Origin: Leptolyngbya sp. PCC 6406
GTDB taxonomy: Bacteria > Cyanobacteriota > Cyanobacteriia > Phormidesmidales > Phormidesmidaceae
Assembly: GCF_000332095.2 (NCBI RefSeq)
Contig: NZ_KI913949.1
Span: 3,011,714-3,075,713, forward strand
DNA: 64,000 bases
Direction: 5' to 3'
Positions 43,881 to 51,917 of the stretch are shown here, one piece after another. The notes beneath the pieces are model-generated. The model was not told the origin of the DNA and did not search any database. It worked only from the letters and a program-made list of their open reading frames with translations. A program made the position numbers and the translations under genes. Each line of letters opens with the position of its first letter. Position 1 is the stretch's first letter.

Positions 43881-45884
43881 ATGGGGCTCCACGGTGCAGT
43901 CGCTCCGCCACCCCGTGGTCAAAAAGGTGTGGCGGCCCCTAAGGTGGATGCCAGTGCCAAGGTGCATCCCTTTTCGCAGCTCACAGGAGATGTGAATATT
44001 GGCCCTCAGGTCACAGTCGCACCAGGGGTTTCAGTGCAGGCGGAAGCCGAATCCTCCTGTCTTATCGGTGCAGGTACCCAGCTTGAAGCTGGGGTCACGA
44101 TCCAGGGACTGGCAGCGGGTCGGGTGTTGGGAGATGATGATCAGCCCTACTCCATCTGGATTGGCTCTCAGGTTTGGTTAGCCCATAAAGCAGTTGTCCA
44201 TGGCCCCGCCTACGTGGGGGATGACTGCTTTGTGGGTTTCCACTCGACTATTTTTAGTGCCCGCATTGGTCCGGGTTGCGTGGTGATGATGCACGCCCTC
44301 ATCCAGGACGTAGAGATTCCGGCAGGCAAGTTTGTGCCCTCGGGGTCGGTGATTAACCAGCAGTCCCAGGCTGATGCCCTCGCCGATGTGCAGCCGGAGG
44401 ATTGGGCCTTGGTGCAGGAAATCACCCACACCTTTCTAGGCAGTGCGGACATCGGGACTACGGGATCCGCTCCGGTTCCGCCCCCCAACTTTAGTTCTTC
44501 TCCATCAGTTCACAGCCACAGCAGTCAAGACAACGGATCTAGGACCATGCAACCTCAAAGATTGACCTCTGACATCGTGCAACAGGTACGGCAATTGCTC
44601 AGCCAAGGCTATCGTATTGGTACTGAACATGCCGATACCCGTCGTTTCCGCAGCAATGTCTGGCAGACCTGTTCTCCTCTCCAGTCAACCCGAGAACCGG
44701 AGGTGTTGGCGGCATTGGAGGGATGTCTAGAGGAGCACACAGGGGAATATGTACGAATGTTTGGCATTGATCCCGTGGCGAAGCGCCGGGTGGCGACGCT
44801 TACCATTCAGCGCCCTGATGGTAAGCCCGTGACCGTCTCTAAAACTGCGACTGTAGCCGCCTCTAGCCCCACCAGCAGCTACAGCCACTACAGCGCCAGT
44901 CCCGGCAGCAGCCATCTTTCTGCGGAGGCGCTTCAGCAGGTGCGGAGTTTTCTCCAGCAGGGTTATGGTGTCGGCACCGAACATGCTGATACCCGTCGTT
45001 TTCGCAGCAATGTTTGGCAGACCTGTACCCCCATCGCGGCTACCCGAGAGGCGGAGGTAATCAGCGCCTTGGAAGCCTGTATGCGAGATCATGCGGGGGA
45101 ATATGTGCGCCTCTATGGCATTGACCCTGCGGCTAAGAAGCGGTTGGCTCCCATGACTATTCAACGGCCTAATGACAAGCCCATGGCCGCTGGTTCTGGT
45201 GCAGTGGGTCGCAGCGCTGCGGCGGCTGGTGGTGGCTATGGCAGCTTCAGCAGCGGTGGTCTCTCTCAGGAGATGGTGCAGCAGATTCGGAGCATCGTGA
45301 GCCAAGGTCATCGCATTGGCGCGGAACATGCGGATGCTCGCCGATTCCGTAGCAATGTGTGGCAGACCTGTGCCCCCATTGAAGCTACTCAGGAGGGGGC
45401 TGCGATCGCGGCAGTAGAACAGTGTATCCGCTCCCACCCCGGCGAATATGTTCGGATCTATGGCATTGACCCTGTCGCCAAACAGCGCCATAACCCCATT
45501 ACGGTGCAGCGACCCGACGGTAAACCCGCAGCGGCGTCAGCCCCATCGGTCCCCATTAACGCCGGCTACCAAAATGGGAATGCCCGTAACAGCTCCTACC
45601 CTTCTCAGAATGGGGCTGCTGGTCCCCTAGGGGGCGAGGTCGTGCAACAGGTGCAACACTTGGTCGGGCAAGGCTATCGCATCAGCCTAGAACATGCCGA
45701 TGTGCGCCGCTATCGCAGCGGGGCGTGGCAGAACGGTGGGGTGATTGAAGGGCGCGGCGCGGCAGAGGTGCTGGCGGCCCTAGAGCGTAGTCTGGGGGCG
45801 CATCATGGTGAATATGTGCGCCTTATCGGCATCGATCCCCAGGCTAAACGTCGAGTTCTAGAGACGACGATTCAACGGCCCTAG
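43881..45884 (+). CDS. ccmM: Carboxysome assembly protein CcmM (gamma-CA-like domain plus four SSUL repeats)
   Basis: A 667-residue scaffold that links Rubisco, CcmN and the shell. Residues 1 to about 190 are a gamma-carbonic anhydrase-like left-handed beta-helix, followed by four Rubisco small-subunit-like (SSUL) repeats, each opening like VQQVRQLLSQGYRIGTEHADTRRFRSNVWQTC. ATG 43881 was preferred to an in-frame TTG at 43872 because GGGAGGG lies 10 bases upstream. With this start H102 and H107 match the zinc ligands numbered in Thermosynechococcus CcmM, but the third ligand position (75) is Gln and the activating C-terminal cysteines are absent, so the enzyme domain is probably inactive. The fourth SSUL lacks the cysteine pair. 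An internal start for the short form is seen at 44547. Confidence 0.96.
   Translation: MGLHGAVAPPPRGQKGVAAPKVDASAKVHPFSQLTGDVNIGPQVTVAPGVSVQAEAESSCLIGAGTQLEAGVTIQGLAAGRVLGDDDQPYSIWIGSQVWLAHKAVVHGPAYVGDDCFVGFHSTIFSARIGPGCVVMMHALIQDVEIPAGKFVPSGSVINQQSQADALADVQPEDWALVQEITHTFLGSADIGTTGSAPVPPPNFSSSPSVHSHSSQDNGSRTMQPQRLTSDIVQQVRQLLSQGYRIGTEHADTRRFRSNVWQTCSPLQSTREPEVLAALEGCLEEHTGEYVRMFGIDPVAKRRVATLTIQRPDGKPVTVSKTATVAASSPTSSYSHYSASPGSSHLSAEALQQVRSFLQQGYGVGTEHADTRRFRSNVWQTCTPIAATREAEVISALEACMRDHAGEYVRLYGIDPAAKKRLAPMTIQRPNDKPMAAGSGAVGRSAAAAGGGYGSFSSGGLSQEMVQQIRSIVSQGHRIGAEHADARRFRSNVWQTCAPIEATQEGAAIAAVEQCIRSHPGEYVRIYGIDPVAKQRHNPITVQRPDGKPAAASAPSVPINAGYQNGNARNSSYPSQNGAAGPLGGEVVQQVQHLVGQGYRISLEHADVRRYRSGAWQNGGVIEGRGAAEVLAALERSLGAHHGEYVRLIGIDPQAKRRVLETTIQRP
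44547..45884 (+). CDS. ccmM: Short CcmM isoform (M35-like) from an internal start
   Basis: An in-frame ATG at 44547 follows ATCTAGGACC and begins MQPQRLTSDIVQQVRQ, just before the first SSUL repeat. In other beta-cyanobacteria the short form is translated internally at the equivalent place and condenses Rubisco. The product here would have four SSUL repeats (445 residues). Confidence 0.65.
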   Translation: MQPQRLTSDIVQQVRQLLSQGYRIGTEHADTRRFRSNVWQTCSPLQSTREPEVLAALEGCLEEHTGEYVRMFGIDPVAKRRVATLTIQRPDGKPVTVSKTATVAASSPTSSYSHYSASPGSSHLSAEALQQVRSFLQQGYGVGTEHADTRRFRSNVWQTCTPIAATREAEVISALEACMRDHAGEYVRLYGIDPAAKKRLAPMTIQRPNDKPMAAGSGAVGRSAAAAGGGYGSFSSGGLSQEMVQQIRSIVSQGHRIGAEHADARRFRSNVWQTCAPIEATQEGAAIAAVEQCIRSHPGEYVRIYGIDPVAKQRHNPITVQRPDGKPAAASAPSVPINAGYQNGNARNSSYPSQNGAAGPLGGEVVQQVQHLVGQGYRISLEHADVRRYRSGAWQNGGVIEGRGAAEVLAALERSLGAHHGEYVRLIGIDPQAKRRVLETTIQRP

Positions 45885-45905
45885 GGGCTGCATTGTCCCT
45901 TTTCT

Positions 45906-46526
45906 ATGAATCCAAATAGGCTCGGCCCAGAAACGGCTTCAGTCTATGTGGCTGGAGATGTGCAGATTGCGGCGGATGTTGCGATCGCACCCGGTGCGGT
46001 ATTGCAAGCCGCCCCCGGTAGTCAGGTCGTGATTGCCACCGGGGTCTGCTTAGGCGCAGCGGTGGTGATCCAGGCGCGAGGTGGAGCCCTGTCCCTAGAG
46101 GCTGGGGTTACTGTGGGCCAGGGGGGACTCATTCTAGGGACGGGTCTTTTGGGAAAAAATGCCTGCATTGGGGCAGACAGTACCCTGATCAATCCCCAGA
46201 TTGCTCCAGAGCAGATGGTGCCGGCACGATCTCTCCTGGGGGATCCCAGCCCTCCCCAGATCTGTTCCGTATCCGCAACGGCTCCTGGCTCTCCCCCAGA
46301 GACTGGCGCTCTCCCAGACCAGTCTCCCCATAGCCCACCCCAGAAAGAGGGGACTGAAACCCTAGACCCTAACCGGGCTGAAAATGGAAATTTACCCCCG
46401 CCTGAGGTAGGCACTTTAGCCACCCACACCGTAGTCTACGGGCGGGAACAGGTGATGCAATTGATCCAGACCCTATTTCCCCATCGCCAATCCTTAGCCG
46501 TCCCCGAGTCGAGCGAGCACCCATAA
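45906..46526 (+). CDS. ccmN: Carboxysome adaptor protein CcmN
   Basis: A 206-residue protein. The first 120 residues are hexapeptide-repeat beta-helix (VYVAGDVQIAADVAIAPGAVLQAAPGSQVVIATGVCLGAAVVIQ) that binds CcmM. A proline/serine-rich linker is followed by a C-terminal amphipathic encapsulation peptide at about 177-200 (VYGREQVMQLIQTLFPHR) that docks to CcmK. Order and spacing (21 bases after ccmM) fit the operon. No AGGAGG site is obvious before the ATG, so translation may be coupled or weak. Confidence 0.93.
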   Translation: MNPNRLGPETASVYVAGDVQIAADVAIAPGAVLQAAPGSQVVIATGVCLGAAVVIQARGGALSLEAGVTVGQGGLILGTGLLGKNACIGADSTLINPQIAPEQMVPARSLLGDPSPPQICSVSATAPGSPPETGALPDQSPHSPPQKEGTETLDPNRAENGNLPPPEVGTLATHTVVYGREQVMQLIQTLFPHRQSLAVPESSEHP

Positions 46527-46623
46527 AATCACGGCCATAGAATAAAGCGCATAGAATTATAGAGAGTATCGGATAAAGCTCTTAAGATGTAGAGGCATTC
46601 CGCCCTCTCAGTAGAGGCACGCC

Positions 46624-47532
46624 ATGACTGCGAACCTGAACCTTTCCCCCACCCAGACCACCCGGCAGGCCGCTCCCCAGACAGCGCCTCCCCCGGCTTC
46701 TCGACGCTGGGCCAGCAAGCTCCAAGGAGCAGCTTTGGGGCTGGTGTCGGTGAAGAGCTTTCCAGCGGTGGTGGGCACAGCGGACGCCATGCTGAAGTCG
46801 GCGGACGTGATGCTGATTGGCTATGAGCGCACCGGCTCCGGGCAATGTACTGCCATTGTGCGCGGCGGGGTGGCCGATGTCCGGATGGCAGTAGAAACAG
46901 GTTCCGAAACCGCCAAGCAGTTTGGCCAATTCCTTTCCTCCTCCTTGATCCCTCGCCCCTTACCCAACCTGGAGGCAGTACTGCCGATCTGTACTCATTT
47001 GGATGAGTTAGAGCGTTTGGGTCAGGGTCGCATGGGCAATCAAGCCCTAGGTCTAGTAGAAACCCGAGGCTTCCCTGCCATGGTAGGGGCCGCAGACGCC
47101 ATGACCAAGGCGGCGGAAGTTCAGGTTGTGGCCCACCAGACCATTGGCTCCGGCCTCTGTACGGTCATTATTCGCGGCTCTCTGTCCAATGTTGCGATCG
47201 CAGTGGAAGCGGGAATGCATGAGGCAGAGCGTATTGGTGAACTCCATGCTGTGATGGTGATTCCTCGCCCATTGGACGATTTGGAGCGGTCTCTGCCCCT
47301 AGTGGAGATGGACGCCGAGCCCTCCCCCATGCTCCTTCCCTTGAAACTAGAGGAAAAACCCAAGGAACTGGTGTCCGTCGCCGTTGCAACAAAGACAGAA
47401 ACAGCAACGGAATCTGCCCAAGCCCTAGCCCTGCCGGAAGTCCAGAGCACCCCTCTGCCAGATCTGCCAACAATGCCAGACCGCCAAGCCGCTCCCTACA
47501 CCGAACCGCTAACAGAAGCCAATCTGGATTAG
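46624..47532 (+). CDS. ccmO: Tandem BMC-domain shell protein CcmO
   Basis: A 302-residue protein with two BMC domains, at about 37-122 (AALGLVSVKSFPAVVGTADAMLKSADVMLIGYERTGSGQC) and 139-224 (QALGLVETRGFPAMVGAADAMTKAAEVQVVAHQTIGSGLC), forming trimers that act as pseudohexamers in the shell. An N-terminal Pro/Thr/Ala-rich segment and a C-terminal 75-residue low-complexity tail are longer than in some CcmO proteins. It lies 97 bases after ccmN in the same direction and completes a six-gene ccm operon. Confidence 0.95.
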   Translation: MTANLNLSPTQTTRQAAPQTAPPPASRRWASKLQGAALGLVSVKSFPAVVGTADAMLKSADVMLIGYERTGSGQCTAIVRGGVADVRMAVETGSETAKQFGQFLSSSLIPRPLPNLEAVLPICTHLDELERLGQGRMGNQALGLVETRGFPAMVGAADAMTKAAEVQVVAHQTIGSGLCTVIIRGSLSNVAIAVEAGMHEAERIGELHAVMVIPRPLDDLERSLPLVEMDAEPSPMLLPLKLEEKPKELVSVAVATKTETATESAQALALPEVQSTPLPDLPTMPDRQAAPYTEPLTEANLD

Positions 47533-47623
47533 CGTATTCCAGCTAAATACTTTTCCAGCTACCCTTGAGCCCCTGAAAACACAAGGGTTTTACCCCATCA
47601 GCTATTGGGATCATATGGATCAT

Positions 47624-47702
47624 ATAGCGATTCTGCATGAGCTTTGAGTGAGCCTCTTCGTGGGTGCCGCGAAGGTCCTCAGAAATCAAATAGGATTACT
47701 AT
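47624..47702 (+). repeat. MITE-like family 2, copy 2 (79 bp)
   Basis: Ends ATAGCGATTC and GGATTACTAT. The interior CTGCATGAGCTTTGAGTGAG and CTCAGAAATCAAAT match copy 1 in reverse orientation. It lacks about 19 internal bases present in copy 1. Confidence 0.75.
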
Positions 47703-47812
47703 GGCGGGGCAGCGATTGGGAAAATAACGGGCAAGTGCGAAAGGCCATCTCGCTCTAGTGTATCGTCAAGTTTAGACCATCAGCCCCCAGAACCGAGAGG
47801 GGAAACGGGATC

Positions 47813-48148
47813 ATGCTAGCAGCCTGCGTATTTGCCACCATCTTATGCGGCTTTTTCGGCATCATTTTCAAGCAAAACCTGCTCATGAAAATCATCGCCA
47901 TGGATGTCATGAGCACTGGAGTGATCGCCTATTATGTCCTGATTGCATCGCGGGGCGGATTGTTTACTCCCATTCTGAGCCAGGGTCGTCCAGTAGCCTA
48001 TGCAGACCCTGTTCCCCAAGCCGTTATTCTGACCGCCATTGTAATTGGCTTTTCTATCCAAGCTCTGATGCTGGTTGGGGTGATGAAACTCGCCCACGAT
48101 AATCCCACCCTAGAAACCCACGAGATCGAAAAACGTAATACCCCATGA
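47813..48148 (+). CDS. mrpC: Mrp antiporter subunit C (NuoK-like)
   Basis: A 111-residue, three-helix NuoK/MnhC-family protein, first gene of an Mrp-type Na+/H+ antiporter operon. The family core is visible as GFFGIIFKQNLLMKIIAMDVMSTGVIAYYVL and PVPQAVILTAIVIGFSIQALMLVGVMKLA. The stop overlaps the mrpD start by 4 bases (ATGA). An AGGGG site precedes the ATG. Starting next to the ccm operon, it may support bicarbonate uptake by maintaining the sodium gradient. Confidence 0.9.
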   Translation: MLAACVFATILCGFFGIIFKQNLLMKIIAMDVMSTGVIAYYVLIASRGGLFTPILSQGRPVAYADPVPQAVILTAIVIGFSIQALMLVGVMKLAHDNPTLETHEIEKRNTP

Positions 48149-49617
48149 ACACCCTGACGATCGCCTGGATTGCCTTGCCCTTGTTCGTGGGATTCGTGAT
48201 TTATTTAGTCCCCCGGCTAGATCGCCATTTGGCCCTAGGGGTGGCCCTGATATCCATCGCCTACGCCCTCCAGCTTTTCCCATCAGGCTTTGCCCTAGAC
48301 AACCCAACCGCTACTCCCCTGACGCTGAATTTGCTCGACAACTTCGGCATCACCCTAGTGCTCGACGCCTTGAGTGGCTATTTCATTTTGACCAATGCCC
48401 TAGTGACAGCCGCGATCATTCTCTACTGTTGGCATAGCAACAAAACTGCATTTTTCTACACTCAAGTCATTATTCTTTTTGGCAGTGTTAACGCCGCCTT
48501 TGTCTGCGCCGATTTCATTAGCCTCTACGTGGCATTGGAAGTAATCAGCATCGCCACCTTTCTACTGATTGCCTATCCCCGCACCGACCGCTCCATCTGG
48601 GTAGCCCTGCGCTACCTCTTTGTCAGCAACACCGCCATGCTGTTCTACCTCATCGGCGCAGCCTTGGTCTATCAAACCCACCAGTCCTTTGCCTACAGCG
48701 GCCTACGGGGAGCCCCACCGGAAGCACTAGCCTTTATCTGTCTAGGTCTTCTGGCCAAGGGAGGTATCTTTGTCTCCGGACTGTGGCTACCCCTGACCCA
48801 TTCTGAATCCGAAACTCCTGTCTCAGCACTCCTATCGGGGTCGGTGGTCAAGGCCGGTGTGTTTCCCCTCGTGCGCTGTGCCCTGATGCTGCCAGAAATT
48901 GACCCCATTGTCCGTCTCTTTGGTGTCAGCACCGCCCTATTGGGAGTAGGGTATGCCGTGTTTGAAAAAGATACCAAGCGTATTCTCGCCTTCCATACCG
49001 TGTCCCAATTGGGCTTTATTCTTGCGGCTCCCGAGGTTGGGGGCTTCTATGCCCTCGCCCATGGCCTAGTAAAATCGGCCCTGTTTCTGATTGTGGGCAT
49101 TTTACCCAGTCGTAACCTCAAGGATCTGCGTCAGATGTCGATGGCCACCCCTCTTTGGATTGCCCTAGTGGTTGCCAGTTTTTCCATCTCTGGATTCCCC
49201 CTTTTATCGGGTTTTGGGGCGAAGGTCTTGACCATGAAAAATCTCGCCCCTTGGCAGATTATAGGCATGAATTTGGCAGCCTTCGGCACAGCTATTTCCT
49301 TTGCCAAATTCATCTTTCTACCCCATCAAAAACAGACGGGAAATAGCTCCATTCAACCTGGATTTTGGCCCGCAATCATCTTACTTTTAGGTGGGCTAGT
49401 GCTGGCCAATGTAGTCTATTACGAAGCCTATACTTTATGGAATATCTTGAAACCCCTCATCACCATTGGACTGGGCTGGATAGCCTATCTTTTGATTATC
49501 CAAGGATTAGCGATCAAGCTATCCCGTACAGCAGAACAATTTGAGCATTTAATTGGAGGCATGAGTCTGGTGTTGCTAGTGCTCTTGGGGGTGACCTTGA
49601 AATGGTTAGACATTTAA
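48145..49617 (+). CDS. mrpD: Mrp antiporter subunit D (NdhD-like proton channel)
   Basis: A 490-residue NuoM/MrpD-type subunit with about 14 membrane helices. The fifth-helix Glu is in FISLYVALEVISIATFLLIAY, and LLAKGGIFVSGLWLPLTHSESETPVSALLSGSVVKAGVFPLVR is the broken-helix lysine/His region. FEKDTKRILAFHTVSQLGFIL follows the family pattern. Many cyanobacterial mrp operons carry two D genes; only one is present here. mrpE overlaps its end by 16 bases. Confidence 0.92.
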   Translation: MNTLTIAWIALPLFVGFVIYLVPRLDRHLALGVALISIAYALQLFPSGFALDNPTATPLTLNLLDNFGITLVLDALSGYFILTNALVTAAIILYCWHSNKTAFFYTQVIILFGSVNAAFVCADFISLYVALEVISIATFLLIAYPRTDRSIWVALRYLFVSNTAMLFYLIGAALVYQTHQSFAYSGLRGAPPEALAFICLGLLAKGGIFVSGLWLPLTHSESETPVSALLSGSVVKAGVFPLVRCALMLPEIDPIVRLFGVSTALLGVGYAVFEKDTKRILAFHTVSQLGFILAAPEVGGFYALAHGLVKSALFLIVGILPSRNLKDLRQMSMATPLWIALVVASFSISGFPLLSGFGAKVLTMKNLAPWQIIGMNLAAFGTAISFAKFIFLPHQKQTGNSSIQPGFWPAIILLLGGLVLANVVYYEAYTLWNILKPLITIGLGWIAYLLIIQGLAIKLSRTAEQFEHLIGGMSLVLLVLLGVTLKWLDI

Positions 49618-49985
49618 TTTTACGGCTGACCCTCTGGTTTCTGTTGACAGCCAGCTTGAGCCCAGCAAATATTCTAATTGGCATCACGATTGCCCTGCTA
49701 TTACCACGCAACTCCCCTCATCTCGACCGCCGTCGAGAATGGCTGAGGGTACTGGGAAAAATTTTTGTGGCCATCCCCACCGCCTACTTTGAAGCCTTTC
49801 AGATCATCCTCTGCCCCCATCGCCGGGAAGATGTGGTCATGGAGCGGGTCCAGCCCCGGCGATCGCCCCAACTAATCTTTCTCGATATCTTTTTGATCAC
49901 CTTTACCCCCAAAACTGTGGTGTTGAAGTACCACGAGGCAGGCTGGTACGAGGTCCATCGAGTGCGGCGGGGGCAAGAGCTATGA
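49602..49985 (+). CDS. mrpE: Mrp antiporter subunit E
   Basis: A 127-residue MrpE/MnhE-family protein with N-terminal membrane helices (about 5-33 and 50-68) and a soluble C-terminal part. LSPANILIGITIALLLPR and the FLDIFLITFTPKTVVLKYHEAGWYEVHRV stretch correspond to the typical TPGT-like segment. It overlaps mrpD by 16 bases and mrpF by 4, so these genes are translationally coupled. Confidence 0.85.
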   Translation: MVRHLILRLTLWFLLTASLSPANILIGITIALLLPRNSPHLDRRREWLRVLGKIFVAIPTAYFEAFQIILCPHRREDVVMERVQPRRSPQLIFLDIFLITFTPKTVVLKYHEAGWYEVHRVRRGQEL

Positions 49986-50233
49986 CGATAGTCCTAATGG
50001 TGATGGTGGTGGCCCTGTTGATTCCCCTCTACGAGGCTTGGCAAGATGAGAACATCTGGCAAACAATGTTGGCTTTTGCCAGCATCGCGACCAAGACCTC
50101 AATCATGATCTTGGTGGTGGCAGTGCTGCGGGATGATTGGATGATCGGTGTGGTCGGGGTGATCATCCTAAGCGTAGGCAATGCGGGGCTGATGCTATTG
50201 GCCCATATTTTGAAGCGGCTGAGTGATGTGTAG
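49982..50233 (+). CDS. mrpF: Mrp antiporter subunit F
   Basis: An 83-residue three-helix MrpF/MnhF-type protein, matched by size, position between E and G, and the hydrophobic pattern with KTSIMILVVAVLRDDWMIGVVGVIIL. It is the last gene before a 734-base repeat-rich interruption of the operon. Confidence 0.8.
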   Translation: MTIVLMVMVVALLIPLYEAWQDENIWQTMLAFASIATKTSIMILVVAVLRDDWMIGVVGVIILSVGNAGLMLLAHILKRLSDV

Positions 50234-50967
50234 GGGAGTGGGGTGATGGGGTATTGGGGTATTGGGGTATTGGGGTATTGGGGTATTGGGGTATTGGGGT
50301 GATGGGGTATTGGGGTGATGGGGTATTGGGGTGATGGGGTATTGGGGTGATGGGGTATTGGGGTATTGGGGTGATGGGGTGATGGGGTAAATCCCGTAGG
50401 GGCGGGTTTAGCTCGTGTCTACTGGGAAATCCCAAATGGGAGGCTCAAAACCCGCCCTACCCAGTGCCGGGTGACCGATGTTGGTGTGGTGGGGTAGGGG
50501 CGAGCGGCGCTCGCCCTGTCAGGGGGTAGGCAATAGGGATATTGGGGTAGATCCCGTAGGGGCAATCCCTTGCCTGTCCTGTTCACGTAGCGGCTCCTCC
50601 GGAGCAACGGAGTCGTATAGCCCTTCGGGCAATAGCCTCCGGCATGGCTACGCTAGGGCGGAGCCTGCCCAGAGGGCATAGGATGGTTGCCCTTATGCCG
50701 GGTGACACGGTGTATAGCCTAACGGCATTCAAAAAAGGCGTTGGCGAAGCCACTCCCTGGGAGTTAGCCTGCCCGTTGGCGAGGAGCCTGCCTTTGGCAT
50801 AGGGCTTAGGGATAGGGGCGCGGAAACCGCGCCCAATGCAGGATTTCCCGGTGGGTGGGTGACCGATATTGGTGAAGGGGATGGGTGGATTCCGTAGGGG
50901 CGCGAGGTCTCGCGCCCAATGCAGGAGGGGACAGGTGAAGGGTTCTAGGAATTTTGAATAGGGATTT
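50234..50967. other. Repeat-mosaic insertion between mrpF and mrpG
   Basis: No gene is supported in these 734 bases, which split an otherwise overlapping operon. Contents in order: the octamer array (50240-50383), a module shared in reverse with 8225-8310 (GGGATTTACCCC and GGGCGGGTTTTGAGCCTCCC), palindromic GGCTCCTCCGGAGC-type sequence, and hairpins GGGCGCGGAAACCGCGCCC and GGGCGCGAGGTCTCGCGCCC. Confidence 0.75.
50240..50383 (+). repeat. Array of 18 GGGGTATT/GGGGTGAT octamers
   Basis: Eighteen perfect 8-bp units with only two variants: TGAT, six TATT, then TGAT and TATT alternating (seven units, beginning and ending with TGAT), two TATT and two TGAT, followed by a partial GGGGTA. Every unit has GGGG with 4-base loops, an ideal G-quadruplex pattern on the sense strand of the mrp operon. 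Confidence 0.9.
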
Positions 50968-51264
50968 ATGCAGAATTTAATCAATGTCCTCAGCTATGGC
51001 TGCATTGTCGTTGGGCTGGTCTTTTGGTTCTGGGGAACCTGGCCTCTCATCGGTGAGCGGTCAGTATTGTTCAAACTCCACAGCCTTTCGGTGGCAGATA
51101 CTCTGGGCTCCATTAGCATTGTCGTCGGGCTGCTGCTGCAAATCCCTAGGGAATGGCCGTTGCTTATCCTAGCCATCCTTTCCCTGGCAATTTGGAACAC
51201 GATGTTGGGCTATGTACTAGCCTATTGCTCTAGCGATCGCACCCAACCGGGAGATCCACGATGA
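50968..51264 (+). CDS. mrpG: Mrp antiporter subunit G
   Basis: A 98-residue three-helix MrpG/MnhG-type protein: GCIVVGLVFWFWGTWPLIGERSVLFKLHSLSVADTLGSISIVVGLLLQIPREW follows the family pattern (helix, then RLHxLSxADTLG). It overlaps the next gene by 4 bases. It resumes the mrp operon after the repeat insertion, so either read-through or a new promoter within the insertion drives it. Confidence 0.85.
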   Translation: MQNLINVLSYGCIVVGLVFWFWGTWPLIGERSVLFKLHSLSVADTLGSISIVVGLLLQIPREWPLLILAILSLAIWNTMLGYVLAYCSSDRTQPGDPR

Positions 51265-51917
51265 CCGATATCGCACTCACCGCCATCGTCGTTCTATTGC
51301 CTGTAGCCGCCTTCTTGCTAGTGTTCGAGGTGAATCCTTACCATGCCCTGGTAATTCGGGGCATTTTGGGGGCGGTGGCAGCACTGGTCTATACCGTTCT
51401 GGGGGCAGCGGATGTGGCTCTGACCGAAGCCCTCGTAGGCACGATGCTGGCGGTGACCCTCTATGCGGTGGCGGTGCGCTCCTCCATGGTGTTGCGCCTG
51501 GGGATCTGGGTGGAGGCGGCGGAAACCGAGGGAGAAACGGGACTGGGGCTACAACTGGTAACGGACCTCCGCGCCCTGTGCAGCCAGTACCACCTCCGGC
51601 TAGAGCAAGTGCCCTATCCTACACAGCAGGCGTTGCAGCAGGCCCTAATGGAGAAGGAAATCCATGCCATTTGTCTGCTAGAGGGGGTTCTTTCGGAGGC
51701 CGAGATGGAACCGGCATCTAACCCTTCTCTGGTATCCATCCATCCTCAGCAGATCGGAACCTACCACATCATCACCCGGCTCCAGCGACTTTACGACATC
51801 ATGCACGGGGGCTTGGCTACCCCTGAGATCCGCTTGACCTACACCCCTGCACCGGATACACCGGAGGCGATACCTGCCTTAATCGGTGTTGCTACCCCTG
51901 AGGAGAAGCCCCTATGA
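51261..51917 (+). CDS. DUF4040/MrpB-N-type antiporter subunit
   Basis: A 218-residue protein. Residues 1-85 contain the DUF4040 (MbhD-like, C-terminal MrpA) core with three helices: LVIRGILGAVAALVYTVLGAADVALTEALVGTMLAVTLYAVAV. A cytoplasmic region of about 130 residues follows, with HIITRLQRLYDIMHGG. In cyanobacterial Mrp systems a large MrpA is absent and small proteins like this stand in for its C-terminal part. It overlaps both neighbours by 4 bases. Confidence 0.82.
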   Translation: MTDIALTAIVVLLPVAAFLLVFEVNPYHALVIRGILGAVAALVYTVLGAADVALTEALVGTMLAVTLYAVAVRSSMVLRLGIWVEAAETEGETGLGLQLVTDLRALCSQYHLRLEQVPYPTQQALQQALMEKEIHAICLLEGVLSEAEMEPASNPSLVSIHPQQIGTYHIITRLQRLYDIMHGGLATPEIRLTYTPAPDTPEAIPALIGVATPEEKPL

